The notes: generated from the letters alone by a model not told the origin. Positions 45,163 to 55,438 are shown, counted from the first letter of the stretch. The stretch is DNA of 64,000 nucleotides from CAVVGB01 sp963747715 (GCA_963747715.1 CAVVGB010000007.1:176169-240168); one strand, 5' to 3'. Translations and numbers: made by a program.

Positions 45163-45797
45163 TCACGCGCTCTCCCGGGTCATGACTCGAACCGGCGTCG
45201 GGTTGTAGGCGTTGCAGGGATTGTTGAGCTGCGGGCAGTTCGAGATCAGCACCAGCACGTCCATCGAGCGCGCGCAGCTCGACGTAGCGGCCCGGCCGCG
45301 GAGATGCCGTCGGCGAAGCGCAGCCCGCCCGCGGGCGTCACCGGCACGTTCATGAAGAAGTTGATGTTGGTGGGCAGGTCGCGCTTGGTCGAGCCGCGGC
45401 CGCTCAGCTGACGCGCCAGCGCCAGCAGGAAGCTGTCGCGGCAGTTGTGCATGTGGCGCTTCTCGAGCGCGTAGCGCACCGTGTTGCTCTCGGCCGAGCA
45501 GGCGCCGCCCAGCGTGTCGTGCCGGCCGCAGGTGTCTTCGCTCGATCGCGCAGCAGCGGCCGGCCGCGGTTGCGTGAGCAGCACGCGTGCCGGTGGTGAG
45601 GTAGATGCTGCGCTGCGCCGGATCGTGTTCTGCGCGCTGTAGTGCTCGGCGGTGTCGTGCGCGTTGTAGAACAGCGTGTCGACCGCCTGGTTGCCTTCGA
45701 GGTCCACGATGCGCAGGATCTGGCCGCGGCGGCACCGTGCCCATCCACGGCTCGCCGGCCGGAACGATCGCATCGATGGCGTCGGTCCGGCGCTCAC
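45163..45797 (-). CDS. DUF1989 protein, urea carboxylase-associated 2 / carboxyguanidine deiminase subunit, frameshifted
   Basis: RIVDLEGNQAVDTLFYNAHDTAEHYSAQNTI is the DUF1989 signature, followed by tyrosine/serine strands and INFFMNVPVTPAGGLRFADG and SNCPQLNNPCNAYNPTPVRV near the end. DUF1989 pairs beside guanidine carboxylase form the carboxyguanidine deiminase (CgdAB), which releases ammonia and leaves allophanate. GTG 45797 overlaps the previous stop (GTGA). Frame breaks near 45730, 45590-45540 and 45300-45270. Confidence 0.85.
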
Positions 45798-46508
45798 GCG
45801 TACAGTACCTCTCGGTGTTGATGAAGCCGCGCGCGTTCTCCGGGCAGCGCGTGCGGCAGGGATCGTCGGCGGCCGGCGGCGCGCCGCGGCGCGCGCTCAG
45901 AGCCGATCGGCGGCGGCGCGTAGTCGGGCCCGGTCGCGAGCGGATGCGGGCCGGCGTGCAGCAGCACGATGCGTATCCATCTCGAAGCGCAGCTCCACGC
46001 ATTGCCCGGCCCGGCGTGGCCCGGCTGCAGCCGCATCGCGCCGGCGTCGTCGACCACGACCTTGCTGAAGAAATTGACGTTGGCGACCAGGTCGCGCTCG
46101 CCGAGCCCGTATTTGCCGAGCTCGACCAGCATCGCTTCGCGGCCGCTCACGTAGCGCTCGTTGCGCTGTTCCTGGAAGCGCGTCGCGCCGTAGCGCGCGG
46201 CGATCGAGCGCCTCATCGGTGAGGCCGCACAGCGGGTCGTGCCAGCCGCAGGTGTCGGCGATGATCGAGCAGAGGATGCGGCCCATGTCCGAGTAACACA
46301 CGCAGCCGGTGGTCAGGTGCGCGGTGTGCTGCGCCTTGAGCGTGTCGGCCATGTTGTAGCGCTCGAGCGGCTGTTCGCGGCTGTAGAACAGCGCGGCGAC
46401 ATTCGCGTCGTCGGCACGCGCCGTGAGGCGCAGCACCGTGCCGCGGCGCAGGACGCCCGACCAATGCGCGCCGCCGATGATTTCTTCTTCCCACAACATG
46501 TTCGTCAT
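45794..46508 (-). CDS. DUF1989 protein, urea carboxylase-associated 1 / carboxyguanidine deiminase subunit, frameshifted
   Basis: Starts MTNMLWEEEIIGGAHWSGVLRRGTVLRLTA, then ANVAALFYSREQPLERYNMADTLKAQHTAHLTTG and CSIIADTCGWHDPLCG, all typical of the first DUF1989 partner. The later part has DLVANVNFFSKVVVDDAGAM and a CPENARGFINTERY-type end. Frame breaks near 46205, 45975 and 45800. First gene of the leftward guanidine operon; its ATG lies 30 bases from a sigma-54-like element. Confidence 0.87.
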
Positions 46509-46537
46509 TCGTTCGCCTCGTGCCGCGCGCGCCAAAT

Positions 46538-46553
46538 TGCAAGGCGTGTACCA
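46538..46553 (-). promoter_or_regulatory. Candidate sigma-54 promoter for the leftward guanidine operon
   Basis: On the minus strand the bases read TGGTAC-ACGCC-TTGCA, against consensus TGGCAC-N5-TTGCA with one mismatch. The predicted start would lie near 46527, about 20 bases before the ATG at 46508. Confidence 0.55.
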
Positions 46554-46608
46554 GCCGTCGACGCGCCTGCGTTGCACGTTCGAAAGCCGGCATCTGCGCG
46601 CGCACGGT

Positions 46609-46709
46609 TGCACGTCGATCGTGCGCTCGCGCTGCTGTTTGCCTGCGCTTGGTGCAACGCGCGCGTCGCGTCGACGTGCGCGCGCGCCGCGTTGCACGAC
46701 GCGCGTGCG
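46609..46709. promoter_or_regulatory. NtrC-like binding sites between divergent promoters
   Basis: TGCACGTCGATCGTGCG (46609-46625) and TGCACGACGCGCGTGCG (46693-46709) both fit TGCAC-N7-GTGCA except for the last base. A weaker TGCCT-N7-GTGCA is at 46640-46656. The first is about 70 bp from one sigma-54 element and 100 bp from the other, a normal enhancer distance. The second overlaps the rightward -24 element. Confidence 0.5.
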
Positions 46710-46723
46710 GCACACGTCTTGCA
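46708..46723 (+). promoter_or_regulatory. Candidate sigma-54 promoter for the rightward importer operon
   Basis: CGGCAC-ACGTC-TTGCA differs from the consensus TGGCAC-N5-TTGCA only at the first base. The predicted transcription start, near 46734, falls right at the 5' side of the guanidine-I riboswitch. Confidence 0.6.
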
Positions 46724-46743
46724 AATTTGCTCAGCAGTAATGT

Positions 46744-46849
46744 GCGCCTAGGGTTCCGGTTGAGCGATCAACGCTGGTCCGAGAGACGCAGTCCGGTGGT
46801 ACGCATGGATGCGCCGGGGATACACGGCGGGACAAAAGCCCGGGAGATG
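46744..46849 (+). promoter_or_regulatory. Guanidine-I (ykkC) riboswitch
   Basis: The hallmark conserved blocks occur in order: ctagggttccgg (46748-), tggtccgagagacg, then acacggcgggacaaaagccc and gggagat. These match the guanidine-I aptamer, which binds free guanidinium and turns on guanidine transport and degradation genes. It lies 33 bases upstream of the importer gene ATG (46882), with a GGGAGA ribosome site in between. Whether control is by a terminator or by ribosome-site access is not clear from the sequence. Confidence 0.93.
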
Positions 46850-46881
46850 CCTCATGAACTGAACAACACGGGAGACCTCTC

Positions 46882-47996
46882 ATGGCCCATTTCCGATCTT
46901 CATTGGCGTCGGCGCGCCTGCTTTCGCGCGGTGTCGTTCTCTTCGCACTCCTCGCCCTGGCTCTCACGGCTGCGCAACCCGCGAAGCCGCCGCCGAGAAA
47001 ACCATCTTTCAAAGTCGCCTGGAGCATCTACGTCGGCTGGATGCCCTGGGACTACGCCGGGCAAAGCGGCATCCTCAAGAAGTGGGCCGACAAGTACGGC
47101 ATCAAGATCGAGCTCACGCAGATCAACGACTACGTCGAGTCGATCAACCAGTACACGGCGGGCCAGTACGACGCCTGCGTGATGACCAACATGGACACGC
47201 TGACGATCCCCGCCGCGGGCGGCGTGGATTCCACCGCGCTCATCGTCGGCGACTACTCCAACGGCAATGACGGCATCGTGCTCAAGGGCACGGGCAAGAA
47301 GCTCGCGGACATCAAGGGACAGTCGGTCAACCTGGTCGAGCTGTCCGTGTCTCACTACCTGCTCGCGCGCGGCGCTCGATACCGTCGGCCTCGCGGAGAA
47401 GGACATCAAGGTGGTGAACACTTCCGATGCGGACATGGTCGGCGGCGTTCGCGGCGTCCACGCGTCACCTCGGTCGTGACCTGGAAGCCGCTGCTCTCGG
47501 AAATCACGGCGGTGCCGAAGACCACGCTCGTGTTCGACTCCAGCAAGACGCCGGGCGAGATCCTCGACCTCATGATCGTGAACAGCGAAGTGCTGAAGGC
47601 CAATCCCGAAACTCGGCAAGGCGCTGGTCGGCGCCTGGTACGAGACGCTGGCGCTGATGCAGGGCAAGGACGCGAAGGCCACGGCCGCGCTCGAGTCGAT
47701 GGCCAAGGCCTCGGGCACGGACCTCGCGGGCTTCAAGGCGCAGCTCGCGACCACCTACATGTACTGGACGCCGGCCAGCCGCGGTGGCCGCGACCTCGAG
47801 CCCCGATCTCGTCAAGAAGATGGACCTGGTGCGCAAGTTCTCCTTCGACCATGGGTTGCTCGGCGAAGGCGCCAAGACCGTCGACGTGGTCGGCATCGCG
47901 TTCCCGGGCGGCACGACGCTCGGCGACAAGGCCAACATCAAGATGCGCTTCGACACGACCTACATGAAGCAGGCGGCCGACGGCAAGCTCTGTAGA
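46882..47996 (+). CDS. ABC transporter periplasmic substrate-binding protein (urea carboxylase-linked), frameshifted
   Basis: Signal peptide region RGVVLFALLALALTAAQPA, then a taurine/nitrate-type binding protein: FKVAWSIYVGWMPWDYAGQSGILKKWADKYGIKIEL, DYVESINQYTAGQYDACVMTNMDTL and SDADMV. Frame breaks lie near 47370, 47450, 47610, 47790 and at the very end (KL followed by TAG at about 47994). As first gene behind the riboswitch it most likely binds guanidine in the periplasm. Confidence 0.87.
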
Positions 47997-48019
47997 CCGC
48001 GTCGTCGAGGGGGACGCGC

Positions 48020-48837
48020 GTGCGCCGACTCATCAATCAGCACCCGGGGCGGGGCGCTCGCCTCGCCCTGGGCGCGCTGCCGTTCATCGCGCTGCTCGTC
48101 GCGTACGTGATCGCTTCGCACCTGCGCCTGGCGGAAAACCCGAACGACAAGCTGCTGCCCTCGCTCGGCACGATCGCCGAAACGTTTCACGGCTACGCGT
48201 TCGAGGAAGACAAGCGCAGCGGCCAGATGCTGTTCTGGGTGGATACCTGGGCGAGCCTGCGCCGCATCGGCATCGCGCTGTTCATCAGCGCGTTCGGCGG
48301 CGCTGACGCTCGCGATCGCGATCGGCGTGGTGCCGCGCATGCGCGCCTTGTTCTCGCCGCTGCTCAACACCGTCGCGATGATTCCGCCGCTCGCGGTCCT
48401 GCCGATCCTGTTCATCGTGCTCGGGCTCGAAGAGACCGCGAAGATCGCGCTGATCGTCATCGGCGTCGCGCCCTGCGTGGCGCGCGATCTCGCGCTGCGC
48501 GTGGCCGAGCTGCCGAAGGAGCAGCTCGTGAAGGTGCAGACGCTCGGCGCCTCCACCTGGCAGATCGTGCTGGCGCGTGGTGCTGCCGCAGATGTGGCCG
48601 CGGCTCATCGACTCGCTGCGCCTGTCGATGGGCTCGGCCTGGCTGTTCCTGATCGCGGCCGAGGCCATCGCCTCGACCGAAGGTCTGGGCTATCGCATCT
48701 TCCTCGTGCGGCGGTATCTCGCGATGGACGTGATCCTGCCGTACGTCGTGTGGATCACGCTGCTCGCCGTCGCCACCGACGCGCTGCTGCGGCTGCTGCG
48801 CGCGCGCGCCTTCCGCTGGGCGGAGCCGGAGCGCTGA
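48020..48837 (+). CDS. ABC transporter permease (urea carboxylase-linked), frameshifted
   Basis: TM segments ALGALPFIALLVAYVIASHL, SLRRIGIALFISAFGG, PLLNTVAMIPPLAVLPILFIVLGL and GSAWLFLIAAEAIASTEGLGY are typical of SsuC/TauC-type permeases, including the EAIAS...GLGY coupling loop region. Frame breaks lie near 48300 and 48580. The stop overlaps the ATPase ATG. Confidence 0.87.
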
Positions 48838-49593
48838 TGGCCACGCGTCTCCGTCACGCAATGTCTGGAAGGAGTACGGCACGACCGTCGTGCTCGAGAA
48901 CGTGCGGCTCGAAATCGCCGATCACGAGTTCGTCACGATTGTCGGCGCTTCCGGCTGCGGCAAGACGACGTTCCTCAAGATGCTGCTCGGCATGGAGCAG
49001 CCGACGCGCGGCCAGATCCTCATCGACGGCGTGCCGATCCGGCCCGAGCCGGATCCCGACGCGCGGCGTCGTGTTCCAGCGCTACTCGTCGTTTCCGCAC
49101 CTGACCGTGCTCGAGAACGTGATGCTCGGACTCGAGCTGCAGCGCTCGAAGCTCATCGGCAAGTTGTTCGGCAGCGCGCGCCGCGCCGCGCGCGAGGCGG
49201 CGCTCGCGATGCTCGAGTCGGTCGGTCTCGCGCATGCGCGCGATCGATATCCGGCGCAGCTCTCGGGCGGCATGCAGCAGCGCATGTCGATCGCGCAGGC
49301 CGTGATCTGCAAGCCGAAGATCCTGCTGCTCGATGAGCCGTTCGGCGCGCTCGATCCCGGCGTCACCGCCGACATGCACGAGCTCATCCTCAAGTTGTGG
49401 GCCGAGAACCGCATGACGATCTTCATGGTGTCGCACGACATCAAGGAGAGCTTCACGCTCGGCACGCGTCTGCTGACGTTCGACAAGCTGCGCCACGACC
49501 CGCAGGCGCCCGAGGCCTACGGCGCGAGCGTGACGTACGACATGCCGCTTGAACCGGCGCGCGGCCACGCGCAAAGAAGAAGTCGTCGCGTAG
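48837..49593 (+). CDS. ABC transporter ATP-binding protein (urea carboxylase-linked), frameshifted
   Basis: VWKEYGTTVVLENVRLEIADHEFVTIVGASGCGKTT (Walker A), FQRYSSFPHLTVLENVMLGL (Q-loop), QLSGGMQQRMSIAQAVICKPKILLLDEPFGALDPG (signature, Walker B), VSHDIKESFTLGTRLL (H-loop). Frame breaks near 48860, 49065 and 49560. The corrected end is TRKEEVVA with TAG at 49591. Completes the three-gene importer. Confidence 0.9.
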
Positions 49594-49715
49594 CCGGATT
49601 CCGCAGTCCGTTGCCTGCGTGCGCGTGACGCACCACCGCACAAACGGCGTCCGCAAGCACGCTCCATCGATTCCCCGGCTGGCGGCGGGCCCCCGCGAAC
49701 GGTTAGCCTCGCCGG

Positions 49716-50838
49716 ATGAGATCTGGGTCTTGCAGTGCTGATCGGTGGAGTCGTGGCGGCGGTGGCCGGCGTCGTGTTCTGGGTGCGCGCCACGCGCGCC
49801 AAGCCCGAGCCGGCCGATCCCATCGCCTCGACCACGGGCTCGAATCGCACGCTCACGGGCGGTCGTCCCGGCGACAGCAGCGCGAGCTTCAACTGGAGCG
49901 AATCGCTGCGCCGCTTCGTCGCGTATGCGCTCGACGACGTGCCGCGCGAGGCGCTGAGCCGCGCACCGCGATCCGGATCACGCACCGGTGTTCCAGAGCG
50001 TCGCGCAGATCCTCGAACGCATCGAAGCGCGTCCCGAATACATTCCGCGACGCCCGTCGCTGCTGCCGAAGCTGCTCGCCACCGTGAACGACGGCGAAGC
50101 GCCGATGCTCGAGATGGCGCGCATCATCGCGCAGGATCCGGCGCTCACCGGCAACCTGCTGCGCATCGCGAACAGCCCCGATGTACCGCGTGAACAACTG
50201 CCGGTCGAGAGCATCGAGCGCGCGGTGACGCTGGTCGGCGTGCAGGGCATTCGTTCGATCATCACGACCGCGCTGCTGCAGCCGGTGATGACGCCGGGCT
50301 CGGGTCCCTTCTCGAAATTTCCCGAGCTCGTCTGGGAGCACACGTTGTATGCCTCGCAGGCCGCGGAAGGACACGCGAAGCAGATCGAGAACGCGGAGCC
50401 GTTCATTTCGCAGCTCATCGGGCTGCTGTACGGACTCTCGGCCATCGTCGTGTTCCGCATCGTGCGCGATCAGTTCGCCGCGCATCCGCATCTGACCCCC
50501 GATCCGGCCAGCATCGCGCGCCTGCTCGAAACCTGGGTCGCGCCCACGGCGGGCCGCATCGCCCTGAGCTGGGAGTTGCCCGCAGCGCGTGCAGTACGCG
50601 CTCGAGAGCCAGACCCTGGCCGCCGAGTTGCAGCTCGAAAACTCGCTCGGCCGGTCCCTGAAATTCGGCCGGGTGGCGGGCGCGCTCGATCGTGTTGTGC
50701 CGGCTGGGCCGGCTGACCGAGCACGAGGCCCGGGCCATCTGCATCACCGGGGAGGGCCCCCGTGCCCAGTTGCAGCGCCTCTGGGATCGACTGGCGGCAG
50801 GCCTATCTGCGGCCGGGCGCCTGAGGGCTATTACCTGA
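49716..50838 (+). CDS. Membrane-anchored HDOD domain protein, frameshifted
   Basis: An N-terminal helix (GLAVLIGGVVAAVAGVVFWV) anchors the protein. The HDOD domain has PRRPSLLPKLLATVNDGEAPMLEMARIIAQDPALTGNLLRIANSP and AVTLVGVQGIRSIITTALLQPVM. HDOD lacks phosphohydrolase activity and serves in signalling. Frame breaks near 49722, 49965, 50580 and 50690. Corrected end AGRLRAIT at 50836-50838. Confidence 0.8.
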
Positions 50839-50859
50839 TCCACGAAACAAAACAGTCTC

Positions 50860-51001
50860 GGGGGTGAGAGAAAATGCTCACTCGTGACACAGAGTATTCG
50901 TGGACCCTGGAACCCTACCGGGGTCCGCAGACCGAAAGCTGCGGAACAAGACCCCCGTTTCCGCGCGACCAGAGCCCCGCCCAAGCGGGGCTCTTTTTTT
51001 T
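50860..51001 (+). ncRNA. Candidate structured small RNA ending in a strong terminator
   Basis: Between HDOD and GFA genes there are several local hairpins (ggacccTGG...ggggtcc; gcagACCGAAAGctgc) before the terminator at 50971. A 41-codon frame from ATG 50874 is possible but runs through the terminator. No known RNA family is recognised. Confidence 0.35.
50971..51001 (+). terminator. Rho-independent terminator
   Basis: agagccccg pairs with cggggctct around CCCAAG, followed directly by a run of nine T. Confidence 0.9.
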
Positions 51002-51067
51002 GCGTGCCGCGCTGACGTTCTTAAGTGACACACGGTAAGCTGTGCGCCGCCAGCAGGGAGAGGCACA

Positions 51068-51482
51068 GTGAATCAGGACATTCAGGGCGGCTGCATGTGC
51101 GGTGCAGTGCGCTATTCGGCGACGACCAATCCCGCAAACAGCATGGTCTGCCATTGCCAGTCCTGCCGGCGTATCCGCCGCGTCGCCGGTGGTCGCGTGG
51201 GTCACGTTTTCGAAGGCGGAATTCCGCTTCACGCGCGGCACGCCGCTCACGTACGAGTCCTCTCCCAAGGTGCGCCGGCATTTCTGCGGCGCCTGCGGCT
51301 CACCGCTGGCCTACGAACATGTCGACACGCCGGACTTCCTCGACGTGACGACCTGCAGCCTGGATGCGCCGTGGGCCTTTCCGCCCACGCATCACTCCTG
51401 GCTCAGCGACGACATCGGCTGGGTGAAATTCGGCGACGGTCTGCCCACCTTTCAGCGGTCGCGGTTTGGCGATCCTTCCTGA
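51068..51482 (+). CDS. GFA family zinc protein, frameshifted
   Basis: GGCMCGAVRYSATTNPANSMVCHCQSCRR holds the first Cys cluster; VRRHFCGACGSPLAYEH holds the second (CxxC), both typical of glutathione-dependent formaldehyde-activating family proteins. One frame break near 51172-51185. GTG 51068 is the likely start. The family name is historical; many members have no proven formaldehyde role. Confidence 0.87.
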
Positions 51483-51988
51483 GATCGAAACCGCGCGGCT
51501 CACGCTGCGCCGGCTCGAGTTCGACGACGCGCCGTTCTTGGTCCGGCTGCTCAACGAGCCGTCGTTCATCGAAAACATCGGCGATCGGGCGGTGCGCTCG
51601 ATCGAGGATGCGCACCGGTACCTGCGCGAAGGTCCGTTCGCGATGTACGAACGTTACGGATTCGGACTGTGGCGCGCCGCGCGCCGCGCCGACGACGAGC
51701 CGGTCGGCATGTGCGGTCTGCTGCGGCGGGACAACGCTGCCCGACGTGGATCTCGGCTACGCCTATCTACCGGAGCACTGGGGACGCGGTTACGCCTTCG
51801 AGGCCGCCGAGGCGATGCTGCGGCACGCGGCGCGCAAGTTCGGCCTCACGCGCGTGATCGGCGTGGTTTCGCCGGGAAACACCGCGTCGATCCGCGTGCT
51901 CGAGAAGCTCGGCATGCGGTTCGAGCGGATGTTCCCGATGAACCCGGACGAGCCGGAGGTGCGCCTGTACGGCCGCGTGCTGCTTTAG
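51466..51988 (+). CDS. GNAT family N-acetyltransferase, frameshifted
   Basis: PEIETARLTLRRLEFDDAPFLVRLLNEPSFIENIGDR begins a RimJ/RimL-type GNAT. After a frame break near 51738 it resumes with VDLGYAYLPEHWGRGYAFEAAEAMLRHAARKFGLTRVIGVV (acetyl-CoA loop) and NTASIRVLEKLGMRFERMF. TTG 51466 overlaps the GFA end by 17 bases. The acceptor substrate is unknown. Confidence 0.87.
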
Positions 51989-51993
51989 CCGCG

Positions 51994-52659
51994 TCAGCGC
52001 CGCGTGACCTTGTCGCCGATGACCGTGCCGATCTTGCCGCCGCTGTCGACGCGCAGTTCCACGGGCTGATCGAAGCGCAGCTCGCCGTCGACCACGCAGG
52101 TGCCGCAGACGTGCACCTTGATCGGGTCCGACTTGCCCCAGTCCCAGCCCGAGTCGTTCGGCTTCTGCACATGAATGCCGCCGCGCACGCGCGCGCCGTC
52201 GGTGAGATCGATGTCGCCGTTGCGCGTGATGAGCTTGCCCGCGACTTCCGCGCCCGCGAGTTCGATTTCGCCGGACACCGTGGTGACGTCGCCGCCGACG
52301 CGCGCGCGCGAGGCGAGTGATCACATCGCCGTTGACCGTCGTGGCTTCCCTGTCGATCGCGGCGCCCGTGCCGACGCGCAGCGATCCGTTGACGGTGTGC
52401 GCCGTGCCGACATGCGCGTCATCTTCGAGCACCACGTTGCCATTGACTGTCCTGGCCACGTCGGCGCCGGCGCCGCGTTCCAGGCGCACATCGCCGTTCA
52501 CGGTGGTGAGCGAGCCGTAGGTCTTGCCGGCTTCGCCTTCGACCGATCCGTTCACGGAAGTGATGTCGTGCCCGTCGCTGCTGTAGGCGGAAGAACAGGC
52601 CGGCAGGACGAAACGGCGAGGCAGGAGACGAGGACGGCGCTGAGTGCGGTGAGTTTCAT
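51994..52659 (-). CDS. Bactofilin-like beta-helical repeat lipoprotein, frameshifted
   Basis: MKLTALSAVLVSCLA is a signal region with a Cys shortly after, so a lipoprotein is likely. The body repeats a TVNGDV-type unit (TTVNGDVRLE, RTVNGNVVLE, HTVNGSLRVG, TTVNGDVITR, TTVSGEIELAG, ITRNGDIDL), a right-handed beta-helix pattern, then DSGWDWGKSDPIKVHVCGTCVVDGEL. Frame breaks near 52610 and 52315. Possibly a surface scaffold; function unknown. Confidence 0.72.
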
Positions 52660-53068
52660 GAGAGACCCCCTTTGCGCACTTGGACGCGCCGTCCGCGAGC
52701 GGGTTGCAAGCGGTTGCGAAAAAAAGAAGCCCCGCACGTGGCGGGGCTCATTGGTCGCTTGCTTGCTTGTTTGTGGAGGAGTGTTGTCGCTCTTCTTGTT
52801 CTTGTCCGATGCGGTCTTTGTCGAGCCGCTTGCCAAAGAAGGAGCAAGCCCTGTGCCAGAGGATTCTGACGCGCTGCCGGCGGGAATGGCGCGAGCGGGG
52901 CCTCGGTCGGGGAAAATCGCGAGTTTGCGCAATATGTCACGTCGGAAAAGACTGGCAAGCTGTCAAAATCCCGACACAGGATGGGCCGGTCACGCGACAT
53001 AAGATGTGGCGCGTAACGCAGATTCGGCTTTCTTATTCAACTGCTTACACGCGAGCCGACGGTTGTAA
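52660..53068. other. Gene-poor stretch with a minus-strand terminator
   Basis: No convincing gene. A minus-strand hairpin (agccccgc/gcggggct, 52728-52748) is followed leftward by a run of A on the plus strand, that is U-run on the transcript, so some leftward transcript ends here. A minus-strand frame from ATG 52932 is Ser/Lys/Thr-rich and runs into the hairpin; a small RNA is equally possible. Confidence 0.4.
52719..52748 (-). terminator. Rho-independent terminator, leftward
   Basis: An 8-bp stem with an ACGTG loop; read leftward it is followed by an interrupted U-tract (52727-52719). Confidence 0.75.
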
Positions 53069-55433
53069 ATGAGGCCGACAGTCAAATCTGCGCTCCGGCG
53101 CACACGTTCTATGGCCCTGACCCTGCTGCTGCTGGCGCTTGGATGCGCTGCAGCAGCGAACACCACCACGATTCCGCGTCCGGAAGGCATTCAGCCGGAC
53201 GTGAATTTCTGGATTCGCGTCTACACCGAAGTGACGACCAACGAAGGATTCCTGCACGACGAGCGGAATCTCTCGGTCGTGTACGACACGATCAAATTCA
53301 CCGCGGGTAGTTCGTCGCGCGATCGGCAGCTCATGGTCGACGAGCGTCGCGACAAACACATCGCCACGTTGCGACGTATCTCTGCCGCGTTGTCTTCGAA
53401 CGAGGCGCGCGATGCATTGTCGGCCGATGACAAGCGCGTGCTCGAGATGTGGGGTGCGAGCGCGAGCACGATCCTGCTCAATGAAGCGACCAAGCGCATT
53501 CGTTTTCAGCTCGGGCAGGCCGACCGTTTCCGCGAAGGCCTGATTCGTTCGACCGCGTGGGAAACGCACATCGCCGAAACGTTCGCGAACCAGGGACTGC
53601 CGCCTGAGCTCGCCGTGTTGCCGCACGTCGAGTCGTCTTTCAACGCCGCGGCCTACTCGAAGGTGGGCGCCGCCGGACTGTGGCAGTTCATGCGCTCGAC
53701 GGGCCGGCGCTACATGCGCGTCGACGACGCCGTCGACGAGCGTCTCGATCCGTATCGGTCGACCGAAGCCGCCGCGCAGCTGCTGGCGTACAACTACCGC
53801 GTGCTCGGCAGCTGGCCGCTGGCGCTCACCGCGTACAACCACGGCGCGGCGGGCATGCGCCGCGCCAAGGAAACCGTCGGCACCGACGATTTCGTGAAGA
53901 TCAATCGCACGTACAGCAGCCGCTCGTTCGGTTTCGCATCGCGCAATTTCTTCCCGTCGTTCCTCGCCGCGCTCACCATCGACGAGAATCCCGGAGAAGT
54001 ACTTCGGGCCGCTCGAGCGCCGTCCCGAGCAGAAATTCCGCGAGATCAAGATGCCGGCCTACGTGCGGCTCGCGACTCTCGAGCGCACGCTCAACGTCGA
54101 TCGCGAGCAGCTGCGCACGCTGAATCCCGCCTGGCGCCCGGCTATCTACAACGGCACGCGCCTGGTGCCGCGCGGCTACCTGCTGCGCCTGCCGGCCGAA
54201 ATGCCCCGAGCACGTGGACCGCAGAACTGCTGAGCGCGCGGCTGCCCGCGAATGAGTTGTATGCCGGGCAGATCTCGGCGCGTACGCACCGCGTGCGCAA
54301 GGGCGAGAGCCTCGCCGGCATCGCCGAGCGTTACGGCATGACGGCCGCGAGCCTCGCGAAAGCTCAACGGTCTCAACGCCAATGCTTCGGTGCGCGCCGG
54401 ACGCCGACTGCAGCTGCCCGAGCAATTGCCGCGCCTGTTGAACGCGTCGGCGGCGGCGCAGGCGCACACCGGCCGCTGCGGTGGCTTCTCCGTCGCCCGA
54501 GAACGCGACCGCCGCGACGGCGCCGGCCGAGGATTTCTACGTGGTTCGCCGCGGCGATTCGCTGCAGGCGATCGCGGCGCGCGTGCGCGTGCCGGAAGCG
54601 CAACTGCTCAAGATGAACCGGCTCAAGGATCCGGATCGCCTGTACGAAGGCCAGCGCCTGCGCATTGCGGGTGAGCCCACGCCGGCCGTGGTCGCGGCCA
54701 CCGAGCCGGAGCGCGAGACGCGCGTCGCCGCCATCGATGCGGCGCGCGGCGAGGCGCAGCGCGAAGGCGCGGCGGTCGAGGTCGTGCGTGAGGAAGTCAC
54801 GCGGCCGCTCGCCAATGGCGAACCGAAGCGTGGCCGGGCGCGTTCCGCTGCGGCGGCCGCGATGGTCGCCGCGACGACGCCCGAGGTCGCGACGTCCGTC
54901 GTGCGAGGCGGCGGAAGACGCGCGCGAGCCGGTGTCGGCGGCGCAGGCCGAGGAATTGAGCCCGGCGCTGGGCCCGGCTCGGACTATCGCAGGGACTCGC
55001 GGATTCGATCGATTACCAGGTGCGCGAGGACGGCACGATCCGCGTCGAGGCGACCGAGACGCTGGGGCAGTACGCGGACTGGCTGCAGCTCCCGACGCAG
55101 AAGCTGCGCACGCTGAACAAGCTCAAGTTCAAGCAGGCCGTGCTGCTGGGGCAGAGGTTGCAGCTCGACTATTCACGCGTGTCGCGCGAACAGTTCGAAC
55201 AGTTGCGCCGCGATTATCACGCGAAACTGCAGGGCGAATTCTTCGTGCAGCATCGCATCGCGGGCACCGAGGTCTACATCGTGCGGCGCGGCGATTCGCT
55301 CTGGACGATGACGCAGAAGTTCAGCAACCTGCCGATCTGGCTGCTGCGCCAGTACAACCCGGACACGGATCTGTCCGATCTGCGTCCCGGCACGCAGGTC
55401 GTGATGCCGCGCGTCGAAGTCGCGCCGGGGTAG
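53069..55433 (+). CDS. mltD: Lytic murein transglycosylase D with LysM repeats, frameshifted
   Basis: A signal-like start (MALTLLLLALGCAAAA) suggests a lipoprotein. The SLT domain shows LPPELAVLPHVESSFNAAAYSKVGAAGLWQFMRSTGR with the catalytic Glu in HVESSFN, and ALTAYNHGAAGM. LysM-type repeats follow: HRVRKGESLAGIAERYGM, YVVRRGDSLQAIAARVRV and YIVRRGDSLWTMTQKFSN. Frame breaks near 53995, 54200, 54365, 54470 and 54905-55010. It cleaves peptidoglycan to 1,6-anhydromuropeptides in the periplasm. Confidence 0.92.
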
Positions 55434-55438
55434 TTAGT

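Noticed and set aside
46571..46700. Repeated GTTGCACG boxes as a CRISPR-like or iteron array
   Set aside because: Copies are too few, unevenly spaced and better explained as halves of NtrC-like sites.
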